NCBI GenBank assembly: GCA_947444305.1
Contig: CANEZP010000020.1
Coordinates: 1 to 64,000, forward strand
Source: Pseudobdellovibrionaceae bacterium
GTDB lineage: Bacteria > Bdellovibrionota > Bdellovibrionia > Bdellovibrionales > UBA1609
Direction of reading: 5' to 3'
Length of the DNA stretch: 64,000 bases
Shown here piece by piece: positions 48,887 to 58,113 of this stretch. Positions within the stretch are counted from its first letter, which is position 1, and each line of letters begins with the position of its first letter. Under the pieces are notes generated by a model. It saw nothing but the letters and a program-made list of their open reading frames with translations, was not told the origin of the DNA and ran no database searches. The position numbers and the translations under genes are program-made.

Positions 48887-50364
48887 AGCATTTCCGTTAA
48901 GACTTTGACGTCTGAGAAATCGAATTTTTTGTCGCCGATGATTTGATAATCTTCGTGCCCTTTTCCGGCAACCAAAATGACATCACCTTCACGCGCGGTT
49001 TGCAAGGCTAACGCTAAAGCTTTTTTGCGATCGGGTTCACTCTCGAGATGACCCGCCCAAGCTTGCGGCACGCCGGCGCGAATATCGGCGATGATTTGCA
49101 GCGGATCCTCGCTACGCGGATTGTCGCTGGTGATGATCAAACGATCCGAAAATTCGCTCGCGGCTAACGCCATTAACGGGCGTTTGCCTTTGTCGCGATC
49201 GCCGCCGCAACCGAACACGGTAATGATCTTAGCTTTTGAATTTCCTTTAAGTTGTTTGAGCGCACGACCCACCGTTCGAACGGCGTCGTCGGTGTGCGCG
49301 TAATCCACGAAGATGTGCAGATTTCTTTGGTTCACAACTTTTTCAAGCCGGCCGGGCGCGCCGTAGAATTCAGCGAGCGCTTCTTTCGCGGTTTGCAACG
49401 AGCAACCGGTCGCGAGCGAGGCCGCGAGCGCCGCGACCGCGTTGTAGATGTTGTGTTCACCGGTGCACGGTAAGGCAATCTCGGCGGTGCCGCGCGGGGT
49501 TTTTACTTCGAAGAGACTTCCGTTCAAATCTTCTTTGATCACCCGGAATGAAAAATCGGCGTCCGTCCCGCGGCCGTACCACCAGACGGTGCTGCCTTCG
49601 CGAACTTTCGTTTTCTTGATCCAAGGGTCATCGGCGTTGAGCACGGCGACCGAAGCCCACTTGGATTTGCCGAGCAGCTCGTTAAACAAGCGCTCCTTCG
49701 CGGCGAAGTATTTCTCCATGCTAACGTGATAGTCCAAGTGATCGCGGGTAAAATTGGTGAACACCGCCACGGCGAAGGGCAGGCTCTCGACCCGCGCTTG
49801 ATCAAGAGCGTGCGACGAGACTTCGAAGGCCGCGGCCCGGGCCCCCGCGTCCGCAAATTCGCGAAGCCGCAAATTCAAAGTTAACGGGTCCGGCGTCGTC
49901 AGCTGGCTAACCCACTTACGCTCCAATAAATGGTGATCGATCGTTCCGATCACGCCGCAAGGCAAGCCAAACCGGTTTAGGATTTTTTCGATCATGTACG
50001 TGATGGTCGTTTTGCCGTTGGTCCCGGTCACGCCGATGCAAAATAAATTTTGCGCGGGGTCGCCGTAAAATTGCATCGCCAATCGGTCGAGCGCGTGGCG
50101 CGTGTTCGGTACTTTGAGAACGGCGCCGGTAAATGCCGGGCTGATGTCCGCGTCATCTTCAACGATCAGCGCGAGTACTTTGTTTTGCGCGGAAAGCTCG
50201 GGCAAAAATTTATGCCCGTCGGCGGAATGGCCTCGGATCGCGACGAACACGGTACCGGCATCGCAGCGCCGCGAGTCCTGCGTGAGCGAAGTAACCTCTA
50301 CGTCGCCGGCGGCGCCGAGTTTTGCTTCCGGAAATGGCGACAACAATTGCGCTAGCTTCATCAC
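48883..50364 (-). CDS. murE: UDP-N-acetylmuramoyl-tripeptide synthetase
   Basis: GVTGTNGKTTITYMIE, FEVSSHALDQARV, NFTRDHLDYH, FVDYAHTDDAVRTV, SDNPRSEDPLQI. Confidence 0.95.
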   Translation of the reverse strand: MMKLAQLLSPFPEAKLGAAGDVEVTSLTQDSRRCDAGTVFVAIRGHSADGHKFLPELSAQNKVLALIVEDDADISPAFTGAVLKVPNTRHALDRLAMQFYGDPAQNLFCIGVTGTNGKTTITYMIEKILNRFGLPCGVIGTIDHHLLERKWVSQLTTPDPLTLNLRLREFADAGARAAAFEVSSHALDQARVESLPFAVAVFTNFTRDHLDYHVSMEKYFAAKERLFNELLGKSKWASVAVLNADDPWIKKTKVREGSTVWWYGRGTDADFSFRVIKEDLNGSLFEVKTPRGTAEIALPCTGEHNIYNAVAALAASLATGCSLQTAKEALAEFYGAPGRLEKVVNQRNLHIFVDYAHTDDAVRTVGRALKQLKGNSKAKIITVFGCGGDRDKGKRPLMALAASEFSDRLIITSDNPRSEDPLQIIADIRAGVPQAWAGHLESEPDRKKALALALQTAREGDVILVAGKGHEDYQIIGDKKFDFSDVKVLTEML

Positions 50365-50389
50365 GCTCCCCTAGAACCCGGAGCACAAT

Positions 50390-52321
50390 TTAGTCCGGAT
50401 TCTCCAACACTAAAGTAACGCGGTGGCGTCCGGCAACTAAGGATCCGGATTGGGGGATGGTGCGCACAACGACGCCGTGGCCGCGCACTTCGATCTGACT
50501 CGATTGCGCGCGCACGCGGGTGAGCGCTTCGCGCAAAGTCATCCCGAGTAGATTCGGAAAAGTGCCCGCCGCTTCGTCGGCCGCTAGAATCTTAAGATCG
50601 TTGACCGCTCGCGCTTGCAATTCGCTGCGGCGTTTTTCGGGCGTCTGCCCGCGAACCATGTTGTTCTCGGTAAAAAGAACCGGCGGCAGGCCCGCGCGGC
50701 GAACCATGTACTGCGCGATGCGCGAGAACACAGGCGCGGCAACTTGGCTGCCGTAGTAAGCTTTTTTCGGATCATCGATCGTCACCAAGATCACGTAACG
50801 CGGATTATGCGCGGGTACGAAGCCGGCGAAGCTCGAGACGTAAGAGTTAGGGATGTACCCCCCCTTAACCGCGTCGACTTTTTGCGCGGTGCCCGTTTTA
50901 CCGGCGACGTGATAGCCGGGAATGCGCGCGTTCCAACCGCTCGCTTTTTCCTCCGTGGCCGCGGTGAGCATCAGACGCATGGTCGCGGCGTCGGCGGAGT
51001 TAAGTACGCGGCGGATTTCTTGGGCGGTCAACTCTTGCGCTTCTTCTTGACCGGGCCGGCGGATCTTCCTGACGAGCAAAGGCTTTTTAAGCAAGCCACC
51101 GTTCGCGATCGCGCCGTAAGCCGCGACCATCTGCATGGGGGTCACCGCGATCCCGTGGCCGAACGAAATATTGCTCATGAGATGCGGCCGCCAAGGCAAT
51201 GGATTGACGATACCGCGCGCTTCGCCGGGTAAATCTAAACCCGTCTTCGCGCCGAAACCGAAATCGGTCAGACCTTGAAACAATCTTTGCGCGCCGAGAT
51301 CGAAAGCAATCTTAGCCGTACCGATGTTGCTCGAGAAAGCGAGGATCTCGGTGACGTTCAGCCACTCGAACTTTTCCTTCTCCATCGCCTCTTTGATCCA
51401 CTTGTCGCCGATTTTCCAGCGCCCGCCCTCGCAAAAGTACCTCGTCGAAGGGCGAACTAAATTTTCGCGAAGCGCGCTCGCGATCACGAAGGTCTTCATG
51501 ATGCTGCCGGGCTCGAAGGCGTCGGCCACTAAACGATTGCGCAAATTATTAAGCGGTAGATTGGCCATCGCTAAAATCTCGCTGGTCTGCGCGTCCATCA
51601 CCACGCCCATCGCGGAGGTCGCGTCGAACTTTTCGACCACCGAGCGAAGTTCTTGCTCCAAATTAAACTGTGCTTCGTAATCGATCGTTAATTCCAGGTC
51701 GGCGCCGTCGGGCACTTCGGTCAACGACCGGCCGTCGGCGAGCAGCGGGCGGCCGCGCGCGTCCCTCGGCAATAAGACTTGTTTAAGCTGCCCTTCGAGA
51801 TCTTTATTAAATTGCAGTTCGAGCCCTTCGAGCCCGCCGCCCTCGCTGCCCACGAAGCCTAGCACTTGTGAAAGCAAGCCCCCGTTCGGGTAAACGCGTT
51901 TAGGCTCTTCGATAAAACCTAAACCGGGCTCGTCCCACTTTTTAACTTTGTCACGCTCGGCTTCGGACATTTGGCGTTTGAGCCAGATGAAGCGGCGTTG
52001 TTTTTCGCGCAAGCGTTTGCGAGTGTTTTTTTCGGGAAGGTTAAATTCTTTCGCGAGCCGCTTCGCCAAACGGTAGGGATCTTCGATTAATTTTGGATCC
52101 GCGAAGAGCGAGTACGCGGGCACGCTCGCGGCCAACTCATTCCCCTGCCGATCGACGATCGCGCCCCGACGTGTGCGGATTTGCAACGCGGTTTCGAACT
52201 GCCGCTTCTTTAAAGCGTCGAGTCTCGAATCGGGCAGCATTTGCAACATTCCGGCGCGTACGATCAGCACGCCCCAGAGAACTAGAAAACACGAGAAGAG
52301 TACGAGAATGCGGCTGCGCAT
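50390..52321 (-). CDS. ftsI: Division-specific penicillin-binding protein with C-terminal PASTA-like domain
   Basis: FEPGSIMKTFVIASAL, LAFSSNIGTAKIAF, VAGKTGTAQKVD; C-terminal FPNLLGMTLREALTRVRAQ. Confidence 0.94.
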   Translation of the reverse strand: MRSRILVLFSCFLVLWGVLIVRAGMLQMLPDSRLDALKKRQFETALQIRTRRGAIVDRQGNELAASVPAYSLFADPKLIEDPYRLAKRLAKEFNLPEKNTRKRLREKQRRFIWLKRQMSEAERDKVKKWDEPGLGFIEEPKRVYPNGGLLSQVLGFVGSEGGGLEGLELQFNKDLEGQLKQVLLPRDARGRPLLADGRSLTEVPDGADLELTIDYEAQFNLEQELRSVVEKFDATSAMGVVMDAQTSEILAMANLPLNNLRNRLVADAFEPGSIMKTFVIASALRENLVRPSTRYFCEGGRWKIGDKWIKEAMEKEKFEWLNVTEILAFSSNIGTAKIAFDLGAQRLFQGLTDFGFGAKTGLDLPGEARGIVNPLPWRPHLMSNISFGHGIAVTPMQMVAAYGAIANGGLLKKPLLVRKIRRPGQEEAQELTAQEIRRVLNSADAATMRLMLTAATEEKASGWNARIPGYHVAGKTGTAQKVDAVKGGYIPNSYVSSFAGFVPAHNPRYVILVTIDDPKKAYYGSQVAAPVFSRIAQYMVRRAGLPPVLFTENNMVRGQTPEKRRSELQARAVNDLKILAADEAAGTFPNLLGMTLREALTRVRAQSSQIEVRGHGVVVRTIPQSGSLVAGRHRVTLVLENPD

Positions 52322-52322
52322 T

Positions 52323-52682
52323 TTATTGCGGCATCGCTAACTGACTGCCGGCCAATTGAATAATCTGGCCGGTACGGGCGTCGTTTAAGGTCAAATGCCG
52401 AACGGCGTATTTGCGCACGAGTTCGGGGCGCGTGAGTTGCGCGTACTCCATGCTCATCAAGCGGTAACGATCGCGAAGCGCGCGGTATTCCTGGCTCGCT
52501 TTTAAAGTTTGGTAACCCATGCGGCGTACTTCCATCTTCAGAAGTACGAGTGAGAAAAGAGTCGCGACGAAGATGAGTACGCTAAAGAACGGTAAGAATT
52601 CGGTGAACTTAGTCCCCGCTATCTTCCTCGGCCCCGGGCTTTTTGTATCCGGATTTTTTGTCTGCGTACTTGTCTCTAACAT
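52323..52682 (-). CDS. ftsL: FtsL-like cell division protein
   Basis: Single TM plus short coiled coil between rsmH and ftsI; 5' end overlaps rsmH by 74 bp. Confidence 0.75.
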   Translation of the reverse strand: MLETSTQTKNPDTKSPGPRKIAGTKFTEFLPFFSVLIFVATLFSLVLLKMEVRRMGYQTLKASQEYRALRDRYRLMSMEYAQLTRPELVRKYAVRHLTLNDARTGQIIQLAGSQLAMPQ

Positions 52683-53559
52683 CGTTGTTCACCCCTCGCT
52701 GAAAGACCCTTAGCTTTGCGCTTCGTGAGCGTGGATTTGCGCTTTCTTCTTCGCGCGTCGGAACGACCACTTTTTTGAACAGTGGATAGCCCAATCCCCA
52801 ACCCTCTTTGAAAGCATACTTTACGATTCGGTCTTCGAGAGAGTGAAATGTGATTATTATCAAACGTCCGGATGGGCTTAACGCGCGCATCAAGTCGGGC
52901 AAGCAAGACTCAAGTCCGGAGAGTTCGTTGTTTACCGCCATACGTAGAGCTAAAAAGAAACGCGTGGCCGGGTGGTGTCCCTTACGCGACCAACCTTCGA
53001 CCCGTTCGATCAGCGAAGCGAGGTCACGGGTCGTAACGAAAGGTTTCTCTTTGCGGTCGTTGACGATTGCGCGCACCACCCTTTGCGGGCGGCGGATTTC
53101 GCCGAGTTTAATAAACAAATCATTCAGCTCGACTTCGGGCCAGGTGTTCACAACGTCGGCGGCCGAATATTTCAAAGTTTGGTCCATGCGCATGTCGAGC
53201 GGCCCGTCGTGATAAAAACTAAAACCACGGGCGGCTTCATCGAGCTGCGGTGAACTGACGCCCAGATCTAGCAAGATCACGTCAAAACCCTCTGGCGGCG
53301 CGCCTTTCAGCGAAGCGACGTTGTGGAAATTGAAGTGCTGAATCGAGAAACGGTCTTCCGTGATTTCGGCGGCGAACTCTTTTTGGGCGTGCTCAACCGC
53401 GGCTAAATCTTGATCGATGCCGTACACTTTCGCCTGAGGCATCGCCTCAAGCATCGCGCGGCTGTGCCCGCCCCGGCCGAAGGTTCCGTCCAACACCGAG
53501 CGAGGTCGATTTTTTTGCGCAAATTTCAGGACTTCCTCGAGCAGAACCGGCTTGTGCAT
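52609..53559 (-). CDS. rsmH: 16S rRNA (cytosine-1402-N4)-methyltransferase
   Basis: HKPVLLEEVL, DGTFGRGGHSRAML, DVILLDLGVSSPQLDEAARGFSF, GPLDMRMD, IITFHSLEDRIVK. Confidence 0.96.
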   Translation of the reverse strand: MHKPVLLEEVLKFAQKNRPRSVLDGTFGRGGHSRAMLEAMPQAKVYGIDQDLAAVEHAQKEFAAEITEDRFSIQHFNFHNVASLKGAPPEGFDVILLDLGVSSPQLDEAARGFSFYHDGPLDMRMDQTLKYSAADVVNTWPEVELNDLFIKLGEIRRPQRVVRAIVNDRKEKPFVTTRDLASLIERVEGWSRKGHHPATRFFLALRMAVNNELSGLESCLPDLMRALSPSGRLIIITFHSLEDRIVKYAFKEGWGLGYPLFKKVVVPTREEESANPRSRSAKLRVFQRGVNNDVRDKYADKKSGYKKPGAEEDSGD

Positions 53560-53606
53560 AGAAATTCAGTAGCATGGATTTTTGGTTAAGGTTAGCCTGA
53601 TAAAGC

Positions 53607-54638
53607 ATGATGATGGAATGTCCGCGCTGCGGTTTTTCGCAACCGAAAGATCAATATTGCGCCAGCTGTGGCGTGAACGTGGACCATTTGTTGGCGAAAC
53701 CCAAACCCTTCTGGTCACGGCTGCTCGCCAATCCGAATTTTCACCTTTCGCTCATCGGCGGCCTCATCGTGCTCGTCGTCGGTTGGATTTTCTTCACGCA
53801 ATCGGCGCTCGTAAACCGCGAGGTACGCCGTGTTCTCGATTTGCCGGTCTCCTCCCGCAACGCCGGCGAACCCGGGGATCCGTTGAGCAAAGCTATACCG
53901 GAGCAATTTGACATCCTTGAAGAGGCCGAAGACGAGAACGAGGATCAGGCCGCGCCCGTGCCCGCCGCCGCGGTCGGCGCCGTCGGTGTCGGCGAAAGCC
54001 GCACACCCGAAGAAATTTTAGCGGCCGCGGTCGGGGCGCCTCCCCCTCCCGGTTCGAAAGCGGCGGTGGCGGCCGGCGATCCGCAGACGATTCAGATTCT
54101 TTCGTGGGAAGTGCCGCGCGAAACTTTGACCGCGCTCTTTACTTCCGGCCAGCGGGTGGGCGAAGGCCTCGGCGGCCGTTCGTACGCGTGGGCCCAGGGC
54201 GCGAAGGTGCTCGAAACTTTACAGACGACGGGCCAAGCGTTGGGCGCCGGCAAAGTGGCGCCGCTCGCCGCGAACGCGCAGCTATTTCAAATTACGCCGC
54301 CGACCGCTCCCGAAATGTTTCAGTTCGACATCGCGATTCAGGTTACGAAATTTGAAAATAAGGAAGCGACGCTACGCTGGGCGATCAACTACGCCCTTCC
54401 GCAACCCGAGCCGCCCGGCCAGGCCGCGCCGGCCATGCGGCAAGTGCTCGAAGGAAGCTTCACCGGCAACGGCACGCTCACCGCGCAAAGCTTAGTGATG
54501 ATCGTCATGGAACCGATGAATCGCGTCGCGCGCGAAGATTACCTGACGAAGGCCGGCGAGGGCCCGTGGTCGGTCTTCGCTTCGCCGGAATTTCGCTCGG
54601 GGCTCACCGACTGGGTCATGGTCATTCAGTTAAAGTGA
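53607..54638 (+). CDS. Zinc-ribbon membrane-anchored hypothetical protein
   Basis: N-terminal CPRCGFSQPKDQYCASCG, TM LSLIGGLIVLVVGWIFF, acidic linker, C-terminal domain. Confidence 0.75.
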   Translation: MMMECPRCGFSQPKDQYCASCGVNVDHLLAKPKPFWSRLLANPNFHLSLIGGLIVLVVGWIFFTQSALVNREVRRVLDLPVSSRNAGEPGDPLSKAIPEQFDILEEAEDENEDQAAPVPAAAVGAVGVGESRTPEEILAAAVGAPPPPGSKAAVAAGDPQTIQILSWEVPRETLTALFTSGQRVGEGLGGRSYAWAQGAKVLETLQTTGQALGAGKVAPLAANAQLFQITPPTAPEMFQFDIAIQVTKFENKEATLRWAINYALPQPEPPGQAAPAMRQVLEGSFTGNGTLTAQSLVMIVMEPMNRVAREDYLTKAGEGPWSVFASPEFRSGLTDWVMVIQLK

Positions 54639-55172
54639 TTTTACGAATTCCAAAACTTCTTCGGCGTGGCCGTCGACTTTGACCTTGCGCCACTCCTTAA
54701 CGAGCTTGCCGTCTTCGCCGATGACGAAGGTGGAGCGCTCGATGCCGCGCACTTGTTTGCCGTACATGTTTTTCATTTTAACGACGTCAAAGATTTTGCA
54801 AAGGGTTTCGTCTTCGTCGCTGAGCAGATCGACTTTGTACTTTTGATTGAGTTTGAATTTCTCGTGCGACTTCATTGAGTCGCGAGAGATGCCGAAGACT
54901 TCCGCGCCGAGCGCTTTGAACTTGGGCAGTAGCCTTGAGAAATCTTGGCCCTCGGTCGTGCAACCCGGGGTCGCGTCCTTCGGGTAAAAATAAAGAACGA
55001 CTTTCTTGCCCTTTAATTCTTTGAGCGACACGGTTCGCTCGCCGGTCGACGCCGCTTTGAATGCGGGCACGGTTTTCCCGACGAGGGTAGAAATTGGGCT
55101 GCTTAATTTAGCGGCAGCTTTTTTAATCGGCTTCTTCACGGTTTTTTTAGTCGCGGTCGTAGTTGTTTTCAT
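54630..55172 (-). CDS. bcp: BCP-type peroxiredoxin with basic N-terminal extension
   Basis: VLYFYPKDATPGCTTEGQDFSRLLPKF; N-terminal MKTTTTATKKTVKKPIKKAAAKLSS. Confidence 0.9.
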   Translation of the reverse strand: MKTTTTATKKTVKKPIKKAAAKLSSPISTLVGKTVPAFKAASTGERTVSLKELKGKKVVLYFYPKDATPGCTTEGQDFSRLLPKFKALGAEVFGISRDSMKSHEKFKLNQKYKVDLLSDEDETLCKIFDVVKMKNMYGKQVRGIERSTFVIGEDGKLVKEWRKVKVDGHAEEVLEFVKSL

Positions 55173-55261
55173 GACCGCGTTGTTACCATAAATTTTCCGC
55201 TTTCCTCAAGCCGCCGATTGCCCTAGCCTAGGCGCTTACTTTTAGGGATAGGGAGAATTGG

Positions 55262-55879
55262 GTGAACGACGGATTTACGCGTCCGCAGCCGCATAGCGGG
55301 TGGATTGAAGTCATCGTGGGCTGCATGTTCAGCGGCAAGACCGAAGAATTGATTAAACAAATGCGCCGGGCGCACATCGCGCGCCAACGCTGCCAAACTT
55401 TCAAACCGCAGATTGACTCGCGCTATTCAAAAACCGAAGTCGCTTCGCACGATCAAAACCGGCTCGCGGCGTTTCCCGTTGACCAAGCCGCCGAAATTCC
55501 GCCGCTCGTTCACGCCAACACCATGGTCGTTGCGATCGACGAGGGACAATTCTTCGGCCCCGAAATCGTCGATATCGCCACCTTGCTCGCCAACTCGGGC
55601 AAGCGGGTCATCATCGCCGGTCTCGACACGGATTGGCGAGGTCGCCCGTTTGGCCCCATGCCCCAATTGATGGCCGTCGCCGAGGTCGTTCGCAAGCAAC
55701 ACGCCATCTGCCGCACTTGCGGAAGTCCCGCGACACGCACCCAGCGCATGACTTCTGCGACCGAGGATATCTTGGTGGCCTCTTCCGACGCTTACGAGGC
55801 CCGTTGCCGGAAGCATTTTGACCCCGAATTAGGCATGCATCCCTTGACAGAACGCGCGCAAAATTTAAATTTGTCATAA
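55262..55879 (+). CDS. tdk: Thymidine kinase
   Basis: GWIEVIVGCMFSGKTEELIKQMRRA; VVAIDEGQFFG; VIIAGLDTDWRGRPFGPM. Confidence 0.94.
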   Translation: MNDGFTRPQPHSGWIEVIVGCMFSGKTEELIKQMRRAHIARQRCQTFKPQIDSRYSKTEVASHDQNRLAAFPVDQAAEIPPLVHANTMVVAIDEGQFFGPEIVDIATLLANSGKRVIIAGLDTDWRGRPFGPMPQLMAVAEVVRKQHAICRTCGSPATRTQRMTSATEDILVASSDAYEARCRKHFDPELGMHPLTERAQNLNLS

Positions 55880-55893
55880 TCTAGGAGACGACC

Positions 55894-56421
55894 TTGGAAA
55901 ACTTGCGCCTTTCGCCCTTAATTTCTGAAGATGAGATCCGCAACCGGGTGGTCAAACTCGGCGCCACCATCACCGATAAATTTAAGGGCAAGGACGTCGT
56001 GGTCGTGGGCGTACTCAAAGGTTCGTTCATGTTTTTCGCCGATTTGATCCGCGCGATCGATACGGATTTATCCTGCGACTTCGTGGGCGTAAGTTCCTAC
56101 TCCGGCACCCAATCTTCGGGCGAAGTAAAAATCAATTTAGATTTAAGCCGCTCAATCAAAGGGCGCCACGTGGTTTTGGTCGAAGACATCGTCGACACCG
56201 GTTTGACCATGAACTACCTGCGCCGCCACCTGGAGAACCATAAACCGCAAGCTTTGCTTACGGCGTCCTTATTGCTTAAACCCGACGCCTTAAAAGAAAA
56301 ATGCGAAGTGGATTTGGTCGGCTTCAAAATCCCGAACGACTTCGTCGTGGGCTACGGTTTGGATTACCAAGGCTACTTCCGCAATCTGCCGTACATCGCG
56401 CAGGTTTCAAATATCAATTAG
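55894..56421 (+). CDS. hpt: Hypoxanthine phosphoribosyltransferase
   Basis: VVVVGVLKGSFMFFADLIRAI; VVLVEDIVDTGLTMNYL; PNDFVVGYGLDYQGYFRNLPYI. Confidence 0.94.
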   Translation: MENLRLSPLISEDEIRNRVVKLGATITDKFKGKDVVVVGVLKGSFMFFADLIRAIDTDLSCDFVGVSSYSGTQSSGEVKINLDLSRSIKGRHVVLVEDIVDTGLTMNYLRRHLENHKPQALLTASLLLKPDALKEKCEVDLVGFKIPNDFVVGYGLDYQGYFRNLPYIAQVSNIN

Positions 56422-56439
56422 TTCGGTATACAAATTTAG

Positions 56440-56770
56440 TTTGCCGCAATTCGCCCGTCGTTCGATAAGTGCGTGAAATGACTGATGACACAACGTCTCT
56501 TTTCCAGAAAAGAAAAGACGCGTTATCTCCGCTTTCAAGAGGGCTAATCTCGTGTGCGCGAGATTTATCCATCCATGCGAAGGCCATCTCGCCGCCGTCC
56601 ACGGCGTCGAGACCGAAAAAATTAACTCGGATTTTATTTCTTAAGACACTCCGCCCGGAAGGCGGAGGGGAACCACTCTCATGGATGGAAGATCTTCGCG
56701 CCGCACAGATGGGGTAGTCGGAGACCAAACCCTCAAGCTACTATGTCCAAAATCGGACATAGTAGCGATA
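56440..56770. other. Unassigned hairpin-rich region between hpt and the transglycosylase gene
   Basis: Inverted repeats incl. AATCTCG-tgtgcg-CGAGATT, CTCCGCC-cggaa-GGCGGAG and GCTACTATGTCC-aaaatc-GGACATAGTAGC; competing ORFs on both strands, none recognisable. Confidence 0.5.
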
Positions 56771-56781
56771 GGTCAAAAAAA

Positions 56782-58110
56782 CTATTCCAGCTCCGCGCGG
56801 GCTTGGCTCTCTTGCACCAACGGGACCCGCAGGATGTGCTTGCGGGATAAAGGCGTGCGGCCCTTCCAGACGGAGTCGGTCACGTGGGGGTTCAAGATCT
56901 TGGCGAGTTCGATGTCGTTGTTAAACCACTTCAGCATGTCTTTGACGTTTTTGTTCTGCACCAATTTGATTTCGGCGCCGCGCACTTCGGGCATAACTTC
57001 GAGAGGACCGAAATATTTTTCGGCGTTGCGCTCGACATCGACGGCGGCCAAAAAGCTTGCGTAAAAGCTAGCCGAGGCAAAACCGAAACGGCCACGGCGG
57101 ACGTCGGTCAGTTCGGCTAAATCGGTGGTGCCCATCTTTTCCGTCAAACGGCGTACGCCCGAGGGACCGTGGTTGTACGCGGTCACCGCCAGCGGCCAGT
57201 GTTTCAGCATCGTGTAGTTGTCGCGCATCTTGCGTGCGGCCGAAGCGGTCGCGCGCAAAGGATCGTTGCGTTCGTCGGCCGAGCCGTCGAGGCGCATGTA
57301 CATGCGCGCCGTCGAACGCATGAATTGCCAAATACCGCTGGCGCCGACCCGGGAGCGGGCGCGTAAGTTGAAAGAACTTTCGACGAACGGCAAACGGGTC
57401 AGTTCAACCGGGACGCCTTCGCGGCGGAAGATGTCTTCCATCTGTTTTATGTAGCGGCCGCTTGAGTAAATTCCGTTGATAAACTGATTGCGCTGCCCGA
57501 GTTGAAAGCGCAAACGCCCTTTGCGTCCCGCTTCGATGAACTTGCGGGGTTGGTCGACCTTCGCGAACATTTCCCAGTAGCGTAAGTCTTCGCCGGTTAG
57601 ACCCTCGGCCGTTTTTGATTCACCTACGCGTTTTAAACGCGCGGCGATTTCTTTTTTCTTTTCGTCGACACGTTTGCGACGCGCTTTTTCGCGCTGTCTA
57701 TCGGTCAAATCTTTTTGCGCCGTTATGTCGCCGAAGTCGATGCTTTCGTAAATGATGTGCACGTACTGGCTGTCGTGCAAGATTCCCTGGTCGGACGTGT
57801 ACTTGGTGTAAATGTCTTTCCAAAATTGTACGCGCTCTTCCATGCCTTTGGGCACGGCGAAAGCTTCGGGCGTCCAACCGAGGGCATTTTCTTGGCCCGT
57901 GTATACCGGCGGCGACCACTTCGGGTTCAGCGGCGTGAACTCCAATTTCTCCTCGGGCAAAGGCATAACTTCTTCGGTTTGCAAAAGAGGTTCGCTCTCG
58001 CCGAGTGAGGTGATGCCGTCATCGGGAGTCATCTCTAAAGCGAACGCACATACGCCGATGCCGGAAGCAACCGCGACCACGGAAATCCATTTCCATTTAT
58101 TTTTTAGCAT
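56782..58110 (-). CDS. SLT-domain lytic murein transglycosylase
   Basis: GVPVELTRLPFVESSFNLRARSRVGASGIWQFMRSTARMY; AVTAYNHGPSGVRRL. Confidence 0.92.
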   Translation of the reverse strand: MLKNKWKWISVVAVASGIGVCAFALEMTPDDGITSLGESEPLLQTEEVMPLPEEKLEFTPLNPKWSPPVYTGQENALGWTPEAFAVPKGMEERVQFWKDIYTKYTSDQGILHDSQYVHIIYESIDFGDITAQKDLTDRQREKARRKRVDEKKKEIAARLKRVGESKTAEGLTGEDLRYWEMFAKVDQPRKFIEAGRKGRLRFQLGQRNQFINGIYSSGRYIKQMEDIFRREGVPVELTRLPFVESSFNLRARSRVGASGIWQFMRSTARMYMRLDGSADERNDPLRATASAARKMRDNYTMLKHWPLAVTAYNHGPSGVRRLTEKMGTTDLAELTDVRRGRFGFASASFYASFLAAVDVERNAEKYFGPLEVMPEVRGAEIKLVQNKNVKDMLKWFNNDIELAKILNPHVTDSVWKGRTPLSRKHILRVPLVQESQARAELE

Positions 58111-58113
58111 TAC

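Noticed and set aside
50615-51232. 205-aa ORF antisense to ftsI
   Set aside because: No recognisable domain; ftsI motifs occupy the opposite strand.
56414-56728. 104-aa minus ORF and 82-aa plus ORF as genes
   Set aside because: They overlap each other, lack recognisable motifs and cover several hairpins; kept as an unassigned region instead.
56737-56766. Rho-independent terminator at the 12-bp stem
   Set aside because: No T-tract follows the stem on either strand in the correct position.
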